Source: Chloromonas sp. AAM2 (Eukaryota > Chlorophyta > Chlorophyceae > Chlamydomonadales > Chlamydomonadaceae). Taken from it: DNA of 14,589 nucleotides. Each line of letters starts with the position of its first letter. The first letter of the stretch is position 1. The translations under genes and the position numbers were made by a program. The notes beneath the pieces were generated by a model. It was not told the origin of the DNA and did no database searches. It saw nothing but the letters and a program-made list of their open reading frames with translations. Positions 1 to 13,463 of this stretch are shown here, piece by piece. The DNA lies in the NCBI GenBank assembly GCA_004335635.1, contig QAXH01006247.1:7874-22462 (forward strand). Direction: 5' to 3'.

Positions 1-138
1 AGCTCCATGCCAGCTGTTTCATCCTTTATCCTCATATCACATTCCAAAGTCATAAGCTCCATGCCAGCTGTTTCATCCTTTATCCTCGTATCACATTCCA
101 AAGTCAGAAGCTCCATGCCAGCTGTTACATCCTTTATT
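1..138. repeat. 54-bp minisatellite, at least 2.6 copies
   Basis: The unit starting AGCTCCATGCCAGCTG begins at 1, 55 and 109, exactly 54 bp apart. The first two copies differ at only two or three positions; the third diverges after about 30 bases. The array is cut by the left window edge, so its true length is unknown. It lies in the hydrolase intron that precedes the exon at 245. Because 54 is a multiple of three, an 18-residue peptide repeat appears in one frame, but nothing supports its translation. Positions 139-244 hold the rest of that intron, ending in the acceptor TTGCAG. Confidence 0.95.
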
Positions 139-244
139 GTCCATGCAGCATGTCCCCATTTCGTGGTCACAGTAAACTTTTTGAGCAGTTTCAACTTTTG
201 AAATCGGTTCCATGTTGTGTTCATGTCGGTTTCCGTCATTGCAG

Positions 245-3200
245 GGTAACAGCGACTGTGTAAGTCGTGACAAGGAGGGCGTGGCGGTGGCCGGCACCCT
301 GGACTTGCACGCCGAGGACCTGGGCGACCTCATAGCCAACATACAGCCCCCACCCGTAGTCGTGGGGCACTCGTTCGGGGGACTCATACTGCAGAAGTGA
401 GAGAGACGGCCCTCAGTCGCATGGCCTTGCCATCAGCACGTTATTACAGTCTTATCTTCTATGAGTTGGCCTGATTACATATCATAACTGGGACAAAACT
501 CACATAGGGGGAGGGATTCCAGCCCGTCCAACCTAGATGTGAAGGGGATTATGACACACCAGGATAGTAATGGTGGTGGCCAACCCGTCGAGGTGATGTC
601 CTGACCGCATACCTCGTTAGACCCAAGAAGGGGCCTGAAAACATGCATATGGTTCAATGTTCATCGTCTTTCAAATGCCTTGTCTCATATCAAACGTTTC
701 GTCACAGATCCTTTCATGGCCCAGTCACTGTCGACACTCGCATGGCCCAGTGTGGTGTGACAGGCTGTCACATCCAGTTTCAGATTGCCATCCGCTGCGT
801 CAAGTCATCCCTGTAACGGCTCTCCGGATACAAACAAATGTACATGCAAATGCACAGGTACGTTCAGCGCATGGCCTCCCAGCCGAGCGGTCCGGGTCTG
901 CCTCCTGTGGCCGGCACTGCCTTCCTGGCCTGTGTGCCCCCCTCGGGCAACCAGAGCATGGTCAAGCGGTTTCTCAGGAGGGACCTCCTGCTCTCACTCA
1001 AAGTCACGTGGTGAGTGAAACGTTCCGCATCGGTTGCAAGCTGCATTCCTGCATGTCAGGTGTCACGATGCGTGTGTATGTGTGTGCGTGTTTCGGTTTC
1101 GATCAGGGCGCGTTTCCACGCTATAGGATGGAGCAAGCACAACGCGAACAAACCGGAGGCTGCATGGCGTTTTTCCGCTCAGCGTTTCCCACCTGACAGC
1201 CAGGCCATGCTTGTGATCATAGACGTTTCTGTGACGTGGTTCTGTCCGTTTCCAGGGGTTTCGTTGCCAAGTCGTTCACAAAGAGCTTGGACTCGTGCCG
1301 GGAGCTGTTCTTTTCCAAGGACCTCCCGCAGGCAGACCTAGTCAGGTACGTTCTGTATGTGGCCAGCAAACACAGCCAGTGAAGGGCAAGTGAAGGGCAC
1401 AGCCAGTGTAGGGCAAGCTAGGGCATGTGCCATGATGGTTGCTAGAGATCTCAGGTAGAATCCGCTGGCAGACCCAATCACCTCCGCCCTTTTTGTGCAG
1501 TGTGCTTCCAGTGCGTTGACCAGTTGTTGGCAACATGTAAATGGACGCCAAGAACCATCAATACATACAGCCAGCTTGCTGGCTTCCGAACCCTTTGCAG
1601 TGAGGCCCGGCTGGTTGTAGGAAGCGGAGGCTGCCCGCACACGGATGAACGTACACATGCGCATACACATGCACGTGTACGTGACTTCCGGAAAGCAGGA
1701 CAGAAATCAAAATTACAAGTGTCCTGCTGCGACAGAAATGCTGAAAGATGCGCCAGAAATGCAAAGAGTAAACATACCCCATCCCATGTCCTTTGGTGGT
1801 CCGAAAGGGCTCAGGCGCAAGCAAGAGGACTTTCAAAGTGTTTATCCCGTTCCCTGTTTTGAGGCAGCTTGACTTTACAGTGATTTGACGGTGAAGCTCC
1901 TGACTTCCATACCTGCGCTTGTGTGAAGGTGCGGTCAGTCACTTTTCACTGCGCAGTACCAAGTCCTGGCGTGCCCTGACCTGCTCATTTCAGCACAAAA
2001 CTTGTTCAAGTTGACTTTATAGTTGTTGACAAGGGTGCAGTGGTGACCAGTAGGTTACCGGCAGATTCCCTTCGCCCTTGCCCCCGCTGAGCAGTCCTTG
2101 CCGGACTGAAGGCCATGTAAACAACAACCACAACAACAACAACACTTCTGCCCACACGCACAGGTACCAGGCGCAGCTGGCTGCCTGCAGCCCCGTGCGC
2201 CTCATAGACCTGGATGACGTCAACAGACAAGTAAGCACCGAACACTCACAGGCTCAGGCAGAGGATCAGCAAGCCTGGTAGGAGAGAACAAACGGATGGG
2301 GAAGATTGGATGGGCAAAGGATTACAAGTCCACTAGAAAGTTTATGGCTGACGAACCTTGCAGCAGCTGCTGTCTCATTGGGATGCACGGCACAACAAGC
2401 CTAGTAGGAGCCCAAATCATAAGCCAGCACGCCAAATTACCGTATTGATCAGCGGAATTCGGAACCAGCTTCTAAAACATTTCGGACTTTCACCACAAAA
2501 TTTCGCCCAGAACAATCTGGAGTTCGTAAAGCCGAAAATCTCAAAGGTGGCAAAAACCAGGAGCAAATCAGCACGCTAGTCGAGGAATGAATGCCAGCCC
2601 CTGCAGGAGGTGGGTGTGCCGGGTGGTGGATACACACAGCAGCAAATAGGAGGAAACAAGCGGCTGAAGAAGTATGGTTTGGTAGGGCATGCTCCTGAGG
2701 GAATATCAGTGATTGCGTGGGTTGACACGAGTTGGTGTGGTAACTTAATGTAACTGGGATTGTGACTTCCTTTTATAATTCATGTGTTGGCATGCCCTGA
2801 AATGTGCATGCTGTGTGCGCCCTACACAGGTGCCCTTGCCGGCCCCACCGCCCCACGCACCGCCTGCCTTCGTGCTTGGGGGGGAGGACGACATGGTGCG
2901 TGCCTTGTCGTTTGAACAGCTTGCGACAGTCCTTGCTTTGTTCCATTCCTACTGTTTTATGACCTCTTTGACTGGCTCTGTGTCCGTGACACGTCCCTTA
3001 TGCGCATTGTAATGTTATTGATCACTATGCTCTGATGATGCTCTGATCATGATTGATCCACCAACAACAACAACACCAACAAATGTATGGGCAGATTTCT
3101 ACTTCCACCAGAGATCCAGTTTACCATGTTCCAACTTCCACGAAATGCAACGCAACAACTAGTCAGACCTGGCCATTTGATTTTCGAATCAATGAACCAA

Positions 3201-4137
3201 ACCTCAGTGTGCAGTTCATTGATATACTTCACTCACTGCATTCGCGTATGTTTGAATTTGTTTCTCACAGCCTATACGCACCGTTTGCATGGTGCTTGGT
3301 TGATTGCTTGTCACATTGTGTCACTGCTCTGTTTTTCTTTTTTTCCCCTCTGATGCTTCTTGCATGAGCAGCTTCTTGCGCTGAGATTGCCGGTCAAGTG
3401 CACCCAAGCAGCCCGTGTAGCAGCCCTTTAGCAGCCCGTCTAGCAGCCCTTTAGCAGCCCAGTGCAGACGTGCACGAGTGCTTTCACTCTCAACCGTGTG
3501 TGCACTGTCAACCAACCCTGCAAGTGCAGCACCACCCATGTGCCTCACGTACATTATGTATGCAGCACCTCACATGTGCAACCATGCATGTCTTCATCAT
3601 GTTCTTGGTTGGGGTATACCCGCCGTTCAGCCCTAGCATGCATAGTGCGTGTGTTCTGCATTGCCTACTCAGCATGTGGCTGAGCCTTGTGCTTATCGAC
3701 TGGCAGGCAGCTTATGTTGATCTTTCTCACGTCTCCTAATCAAGGGTCATCTACATCTGCACCCCTGAGCCGCCCATGTGCCTCACGTGTTTGCACACAG
3801 GTGGTTGATGTAGAGGCAATTCAGGAGTTGGCGGCCACATACAAGGTCGAGCCTATCATCCTGCCCCGCATGGCACACGACTGCATGCTGGTGAGTCAGG
3901 GACTTGAAACTCACATGAACATGGCTGACCAGAGCCACAACCTGCATGACTGGATAGGTTGGTGCAGGTGATTGAATGGTTTGGGCATAGGCTGCACGAC
4001 TGAATTGGCCGCACACGAAGTGCCAGCCTCTGTGTGTGTAGGACTTGCAGAACTCAATGGGCTCACAGGGCATATGGATCAATGCTCGTGTGCAGCGGAG
4101 GCGAGCATCTCCCCGGCAACAGCGCAGTATTTAGTTG

Positions 4138-4184
<47 letters not shown>

Positions 4185-4406
4185 ACACACAGCCGTATCA
4201 TATTGAACACACGCACCCATATCATATTGAACACACACAGCCGTATCATATTGAACACACACATCCCAGTGTCAGCGGTGACCCACGGCATCGAGGAACG
4301 GTCACATGCACATGCACATGCATTCGGTGCTGCTTGTATTCCCATGCAGGACACACGCTGGCCAGAGGTGGCGTCACGCCTCGAGGACTGGCTGTCCAAG
4401 CTGTAA
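245..4406 (+). CDS. Alpha/beta-hydrolase fold protein, C-terminal seven exons (5' end outside window)
   Basis: Exons read as 245-396, 858-1010, 1256-1345, 2164-2230, 2830-2895, 3801-3890 and 4350-4406 (stop TAA). All junctions are GT-AG and the phases agree, giving 224 codons. Seen in order: GNSD, the end of an oxyanion-side RGxGxSD-like motif; VVVGHSFGG, the nucleophile elbow with the catalytic Ser; a cap region containing FLACVPPSGN and ELFFSKDLP; FVLGGEDDM, with the acidic residue of the triad; PRMAHDCML, with the catalytic His; and a C-terminal helix ending DWLSKL. The complete triad implies an active serine hydrolase, but the substrate cannot be told. The arrangement resembles plant alpha/beta-hydrolase superfamily proteins of unknown substrate. 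The start codon and any targeting peptide are left of the window. The gene converges on the reductoisomerase gene. The only nearby TGTAA overlaps its own stop codon, so its poly(A) site is unclear. Confidence 0.92.
1371..1425. repeat. Imperfect 27-bp tandem duplication (CACAGCCAGTG...AGGGCAAG)
   Basis: CACAGCCAGTG followed by AGGGCAAG occurs at 1371 and again at 1398, with an internal AAGGGCAAGTGAAGGGCA echo. It lies near the donor end of the 818-bp intron 1346-2163 of the hydrolase gene. The rest of that intron shows no coding signal; the flanking exons join directly in phase. Confidence 0.7.
2119..2145. repeat. CAA/AAC trinucleotide microsatellite
   Basis: An interrupted run of AAC triplets lies just upstream of the acceptor at 2163 in a hydrolase intron. 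A similar CAA tract occurs at 3058-3082 in another intron of the same gene. Confidence 0.85.
3058..3082. repeat. CAA trinucleotide microsatellite
   Basis: An interrupted CAA/CCA tract inside the 905-bp hydrolase intron 2896-3800. I see no coding potential in this intron; the flanking exons join directly as GGEDDM-VVDVEA. Confidence 0.85.
3407..3462. repeat. 23-bp tandem repeat built on AGCAGCCC, about 2.4 copies
   Basis: AGCAGCCCGTGTAGCAGCCC plus TTT begins at 3407 and repeats at 3430 with one change; a partial copy starts at 3453. Each unit itself holds two AGCAGCCC half-units. It is intronic in the hydrolase gene. Confidence 0.9.
4139..4191. repeat. CA dinucleotide microsatellite, about 26 units with one interruption
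   Basis: A nearly pure (AC)n run with a single T at 4180, in the last hydrolase intron (3891-4349). Confidence 0.97.
4193..4264. repeat. 24-bp minisatellite, three copies
   Basis: ATCATATTGAACACAC starts at 4197, 4221 and 4245. The array directly abuts the CA microsatellite and carries CA tails inside its units, so it probably grew from that tract. It lies in the same last hydrolase intron. Confidence 0.93.
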
Positions 4407-4423
4407 CGGACGCCAGGCTGAGC

Positions 4424-4657
4424 AAAAGGCAATCTTGCTGGTTGCTGTCAGCCTGACTAGGTGATCAGGGATAGGATACCGCTTGGCGTGTCAACCTGGC
4501 TGTGGCTGTATCATCTGTCCCCTCTTGCAATCTCTGTACATGCTGGCGCTTCAAGCTCCTAGATCGTCTAGGAAAAGGCAGTCATGTTGATCGCTGTTAG
4601 ACTTTAGGATCGGTGGTTAGGGAAAAGATATCTTGTGGCTTGTCAAACTTCTGTGAT
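4424..4657. repeat. Decayed direct duplication, period about 149 bp
   Basis: The stretch starting AAAAGGCAATCTTGCTGGTT at 4424 is echoed by the one starting AAAAGGCAGTCATGTTGATC at 4573. Both continue through a variant of GCTGTCAGCCTGACTAGG and a variant of GTGTCAACCTGGCTGTG. Similarity is moderate by eye. It begins 18 bases after the hydrolase stop codon, so it is probably 3' UTR or downstream DNA. The following 4658-4810 shows nothing I can name. Confidence 0.6.
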
Positions 4658-4810
4658 TACCATCCCACACTGCTCTCATTCCAGTGAAAGGTCTTTTAGC
4701 TGGCTCTTCTTGAGTACTTCTGCTGGCCAGCGTCCGCCTAGGGTACACCTAGAGCGGATTGGTTTATGGTAAGGAGGCATTTCAGTAACACCCCACATGA
4801 ACCCGCCTAT

Positions 4811-4830
4811 TTGTCCCAGAACTGGCAAAC
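4811..4830 (-). repeat. Solitary copy of the GTTTGCCAGTTCTGGGACAA terminal motif
   Basis: The exact reverse complement of the 20-base motif, followed by a T-rich run as in the right terminus at 5168-5187. With the copy at 4912-4931 it forms a 20-bp perfect inverted repeat around an 81-bp spacer. It may be the remnant end of another element. Confidence 0.9.
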
Positions 4831-4903
4831 TTCTTTTTTCGAGTGTCGGTGAGTTAAGCTGGGCTAGAGCGGACCCTAAACTCAAAAACTAACGGATGAC
4901 CTC

Positions 4904-5198
4904 AAAAAAATGTTTGCCAGTTCTGGGACAATTCCTGTGTGAGTCATTAGTGGCGATACGCATTGTGTGTTATCATGACTCATTATGATGCGTATGTGTG
5001 CGGTAGTCCCTGGACTCGTTTGTTTGACATGAGAATTGTGGACCAGTTTTCAAGTGTCACCAAACCGTCTACCACTCCAACCAGGGCACCTCATCTCAGT
5101 CTCACATGACACGAAATCAACCCCACATGTGCACATCTCCACCACGTCACTGTCTATCTCACAGGAATTGTCCCAGAACTGGCAAACTTCTTTTTTTT
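4904..5198. mobile_element. MITE-like element with inverted GTTTGCCAGTTCTGGGACAA termini
   Basis: The left terminus (4912-4931) is preceded by a run of seven A and continues ATTCCTGTGTGAG. The right terminus (5168-5187, inverted) is preceded by CTCACAGGAAT and followed by a run of T. The terminal inverted repeat is about 30 bp, outward poly(A)/poly(T) included. The ~290-bp body has no ORF that could be a transposase. No clear target-site duplication is visible. Class is inference: a non-autonomous foldback or MITE. The remaining intergenic stretch 5199-5622 is probably the reductoisomerase 3' UTR and flank. Confidence 0.65.
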
Positions 5199-5489
5199 TT
5201 GCTTGTTTTGCTCCCTGACTTATCTCTCCTGGCTAGGCCCCCTTGCCCAGGGACGTCCAGAAGCATGCCAGAAAAGACAGGATGTGTTTCGCCGCCTTTT
5301 CAAGTACCATCTGTGTATCTGTGGCACTTGCACTGTTGGTGTAGTCCAAGACGAAACAGCCAAGTGACAAACCACGCTTGTATATTTCCCACCTTGTGAT
5401 TTGAAGGGGCATGTGCAGCACTCCGCCAACCATAATTGTCAAGAACGTGCTGCTGAGGACAGCGGCCATCACCGTGTATCAGGAATCAA

Positions 5490-5494
5490 TTACA
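5490..5494 (-). promoter_or_regulatory. Candidate TGTAA poly(A) signal of the reductoisomerase gene
   Basis: TTACA on the plus strand is TGTAA on the gene strand, 129 nt beyond the stop codon. TGTAA is the usual green-algal polyadenylation signal. The motif is short and can occur by chance; its position is what supports it. Confidence 0.45.
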
Positions 5495-5622
5495 CAAAAC
5501 TCTCTACCAAAAGGTTTGGCGAATGTATCTCGAGGCATTGCGGCACGCCAAGTCAGTGGGATCCTTATTACGAGCACAGCATGTAAGTCTGGAGTTGGTC
5601 GATGATGAACAGGTCGGATGGC

Positions 5623-10119
<4,497 letters not shown>

Positions 10120-10337
10120 TTTAGAGCCGTGGATGGACAACCAGCAAGGGAGTCTATCAGCGCAAAAGGGCAGGACACAGCGAGTTGCTGGGCACACGAT
10201 TGGATCCATACGCACGTGAAGCACATGCCATCTGCAAAAAGTGATCTGCCTGTTGAACGGGCTACAGCCAGCTTGGCTCCTGACATGGATTATGCAAATC
10301 ATCAGGCGTTCCTGAACTGCACACATCAGCAGTAGCC
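10120..10337. promoter_or_regulatory. Divergent promoter region between the reductoisomerase and F-box/glycosylase genes
   Basis: Only 218 bp separate the two start codons, so both 5' UTRs and core promoters must lie here unless they overlap coding DNA. For the minus-strand gene, ATTGG at 10199-10203 reads CCAAT about 80 bp upstream of its ATG. The octamer-like ATGCAAAT at 10292-10299 lies about 40 bp upstream of the plus-strand ATG. No clear TATA box is seen on either strand. The functional assignments are inference. Confidence 0.55.
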
Positions 10338-13300
10338 ATGCTGACAGAGTTGCCAGAAGCTTGCCATGCAGCTATCCTGCAGCATCTGCCTGCGAAAGAT
10401 TTGCTTCACTTGGGACAGACTTGCAAGGGTGGGTGCAGAGGCGCCATGTTTGGCCAGCAGACCGCCTGATCCAACGGACGTACCCAATGAAATGTACATC
10501 AACTAGACACCTTGCCGCTCAACCTGCAGCGCTGCGCAAGCTGGCGCATGCTCCCGTGCTATGGCACGACATTGCTGTCCAGAAGTTGGGCCACCATGTC
10601 CCCATGACAGTCAGGGATGGCAATTGGAAGACTTGGTGCTGCCATCGCATGAACTTCAAAGATATCCGGTGCGCCAAAAAATCAAGTTTGCCAGTTCCGG
10701 GACAGTTCTTACTGGAACCAGTGTGTACGTGCCTGTTGTAGTGGCAGAGTGTGATTGTCAGTTGTCAACCATTTTGTAACAATGCCTGAGTCTGGTTGGA
10801 ACTAGTGATATTTATAACCGCCGTCTTCTGAGTTCTAACCTCAACTTTTTCACCCTCAGTTCGTTGTATGGTCCACCCCAACTGTTGACCCCAAACCCTC
10901 TACGTACAGTGTCAAAGCTTAGGCTTCCAAGCACCTGCGCACCCTTGCAGAATACTCACAAAGACGCATTCCCGGCTCAATATTAATGCATGTTGGTGGC
11001 AATGGACCTGTCAGCAGTTTCACCTTGGCATAGTCAAGCAGACACATCATCGCACACCGCATTTGATTGTAATATAGTCCGGGGAATTGCGATGCCAGCA
11101 ATTCGACTGCCAAACTATAGCTTACAGCAACCCACCGCAGTACCATCCTCAACAGCACAGTTCATGCAAGCATGCTTCCCAAGCAAGTCACGGCTTCTAA
11201 CGGCAGGCCTTGATCAGTCGCCAATGAAAGGCCTTACAACGCAAAGATTGGCTGGGGACTGGTTGGGATAGATTTGATTGCATTGATTTATGATTGTTTT
11301 CGTTCTGATTCAGCTACGCGGTCCATTCTTGCACATTATATTCAGTTGGAAGCATGAACACGCAGGCTCCTGATGTCAGCAACTCGCACTGTCTCACACA
11401 CACCATGTTCATGCATGCATGCCGATGCATGCATGTTCATGCAGGCGCTCCCCGTACCGCCTGGTGCAGGAGTCATACCCGGACCCCTGGCAGCACATGA
11501 CTGCATGCGTCCTGTGCAGGTGATGAGAAGATTCCAACACAAACAATCACTTAGTACGAATAGTCTAGACGGCGGCTGCAGCAACCAAGGCCAACCTGCT
11601 ACTATTCAAGGGCGAATGCTGTGAACAATTTAGTAACCCATGATGACAGTAAGCATGTGTTGTCCTGCATGCGTGCCATCCGTGACTGGCCGAGAGATGG
11701 CCAGCCCCTTCGCTGTGGCTTGCATGATTTGGATAGCTTGAAGGTTGCGGCCCGTGGCTGGCCCTGAGCTAAAACTGGCCACAGCTACGATTGCTGCCTT
11801 AACAAATAACTACCATGACCGTAAACTTGTGTCCATTTGTCTCTCGTAGATTTCTTGCCTTTCCCAAACGATGAGAAGAAAGACAGTGCAGAGATGAAAA
11901 CGCCATATTGCTCTGGTTGCAGTTCTGGGGCCACCATGTCTGGCATACAGTGACAAAAAGGGAAAATCAGATTGAATTCATTCCATCATGCGCTGCAGCC
12001 GCACCAGTGGCTCTGAGGCCATCCGTTCCGTCATCAGTCAGTTCTTTGGCAAATTACCCACACCATCCCATGTCCTGGACGCCGCTGATGGGGCTCCCTT
12101 TGACTTCCTCTACCCCCTGGGTCTGCAGCCACAGCGGTGCGTCTCAGTAACCTGATCAATGTTTAGCTGCAATCTTAAGCTTGATGCAACCAGATGTACA
12201 TGATTCAACATAAGGCTTGTTCCCCTGTGCCTGGACTGAGTAGCACAGACTTGAGTTTCGTGCATTTTCCTTGCTGTATCCAGGTATACCGCATGTCACA
12301 CATGCCACACAAGTCTGGTTTCTTGTCTTGGTCAGGGGTGCCCGTCCCGTGTCTTGTAGCGGTGTTACTGATGTAGAGGGATGTAAGAGTTCTCTCACGC
12401 CTGTGCTTGACTGGGCCGTGTCTGTGTGCAGTTCCCGGGCAGTGCAGGCCATTGCTGAGGGGTTCCTGGGCACGGACTGGGCCTGTCCGTCCGAGTTCCA
12501 TGGGTGTGGCAAGTTCGTGGCCGACAGCTGGCGCATCTTCTGCAGGGGAGACCTCACAGGTACGTCTCTCCCAGGTCAGACGTGTGTGCGGCTGATGCTG
12601 CATAACATCATCAAATAATGCCGGCGCTCGGACTCTTGTTTACATCCATGCAAGGGTGGCAAGGCGCTCGCAAATTGTGGACCGATGGTTCAGATGTTGG
12701 GGCAGCAGCATGCAGTACGACTAAAAATGTCAGATCCTTTCTACCAGTCGCCAAGTCAGGCACAGTCAGGGCAGCTTTATGGGGCCTGGTTCAAGGTGTT
12801 CTGCATGTTGGTTGATGATACATACAATTGCTTGATTTGATTGTTTTGCCTGCAGGCAAGGGTGTAGAAGATTTAAGTCTGAAGAGCTATGTATATTGGG
12901 CGGCCAAAACCGTGTCGGATGCCATGCCAGCCGATACAGCTACACCACCTACCACCAGGCAACGCAACAGGTCTACTTCAAAGCAGCCACCGGCCAGTGT
13001 TCGCCAGCCCAACAACAAACCATTCAGACGCATGACCAGATCTTCAAACGAGTCTCTGAAATCTGTGGCAAGCATGGGCTCCAGACGTGTAACCAGATCT
13101 TTGGAAAAGCGGCTGCAGACAGCGGCAAGTGTGAAGGGGCAGTCAAGGGCCAGCAACAGCCGAAGTCGCCAGTCTGGGGTTGCTGGTGAGCAGATGAAGG
13201 GCCAGCAGCCGCCTATGGGAAGCAAGCAGCAGCGGAATACAAAGGCAAGCAAGGAGTGGAAGGGCAGCCATGCAAAGGCGGCAACCAGCAACAACAAGCC

Positions 13301-13463
13301 ACAGGCAACACGCAGACAGCAGCAGCTGGCCCAGCCACAGACCATCAAGGGGCAGGTAGGCACCAGCAAGGGCCAAAAGCGAGGCCTATCACAACTAACA
13401 GCGGCCTCGGCCTCAAACAAGCGTGCACGTATGATGGACTCAGGCAAGCTTGCGCGTGAGTGA
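10338..13463 (+). CDS. F-box / MBD4-like HhH-GPD DNA glycosylase fusion with basic C-terminal tail
   Basis: Best model: exons 10338-10428, 10530-10668, 11445-11519, 11999-12136, 12432-12559 and 12856-13463; all GT-AG, phases agree, 392 aa. Residues 3-42 form an F-box (LPEACHAAILQHLPAKDLL, then APVLW), which in other proteins binds Skp1 in SCF ubiquitin ligases. Residues 79-206 match the MBD4 glycosylase domain: SPYRLVQE, DPW, SRTSG, YPLGL, the helix-hairpin-helix FHGCGKF (170-176), DSWRIFC and VEDLSLKSY. E195-D196 aligns with the Glu-Asp holding the catalytic Asp of human MBD4 (D560), which removes T or U mispaired with G. Residues 208-392 are Lys/Arg/Gln/Ser-rich, contain a 19-residue duplication and end with an NLS-like NKRARM. 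No methyl-CpG-binding domain is seen. The first ATG after an in-frame stop (10281) is at 10338. Alternative: two genes, an F-box ORF 10338-10741 and a glycosylase starting at ATG 11419 or 11425. The glycosylase call is firm, the fusion is inference. Confidence 0.75.
10686..10705 (+). repeat. Solitary copy of the GTTTGCCAGTTCTGGGACAA motif in a glycosylase-gene intron
   Basis: It differs from the consensus by two bases (CCGGGACAG) and is preceded by an A run. It lies 17 bp inside the donor of the intron 10669-11444. No paired terminus is found nearby, so this is a relic end. Of the rest of this 776-bp intron, 10990-11271 holds an unassigned open frame with no known domain. Confidence 0.85.
11404..11442. 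repeat. Near-palindromic ATGC-rich tract before the first glycosylase exon
   Basis: CATGTTCATGCATGC is followed by an almost mirrored copy with CCG at the centre, and it runs into the acceptor GCAG|GCG at 11444. Two ATG codons in the glycosylase frame fall inside it (11419 and 11425). Confidence 0.8.
13026..13139 (+). repeat. 57-bp in-frame duplication in the basic tail
   Basis: AGACGCATGACCAGATCTTC at 13026 is repeated as AGACGTGTAACCAGATCTTT at 13083. Each copy encodes a 19-residue unit of the pattern R-(M/V)-T-R-S-x(6)-(K/Q)-(S/T)-(V/A)-A-S. The divergence shows it is an old duplication. Confidence 0.8.

Noticed and set aside
1..138. CRISPR-like repeated array
   Set aside because: The repeats are contiguous with no unique spacers, and the genomic context is eukaryotic. 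It is a minisatellite.
212..244. ATG at 212 as the start of the hydrolase
   Set aside because: The sequence before 245 does not resemble the family, while TTGCAG|GGT at 239-245 is a good acceptor. The fold needs about 100 residues before GNSD, so the start is outside the window.
657..1196. 179-codon plus-strand open frame
   Set aside because: It overlaps the hydrolase exon 858-1010 in another frame; the family-matching frame is a different one, bounded by splice sites.
3053..3367. Overlapping 88- and 104-codon open frames inside the hydrolase intron
   Set aside because: AT-rich composition and a CAA microsatellite at the start, with no motif. The flanking exons join directly to a family-like sequence.
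10120..10326. In-frame upstream ATGs extending the reductoisomerase N-terminus
   Set aside because: The extension is Cys- and His-rich, unlike a transit peptide, and would consume the whole promoter interval. The ATG at 10119 has a better context and leader.
10990..11271. 93-codon plus-strand open frame between the F-box and glycosylase exons
   Set aside because: It has no recognised motif and no paired splice sites of clear quality in the needed phase. It may be an unrecognised linker exon, but I cannot support it.
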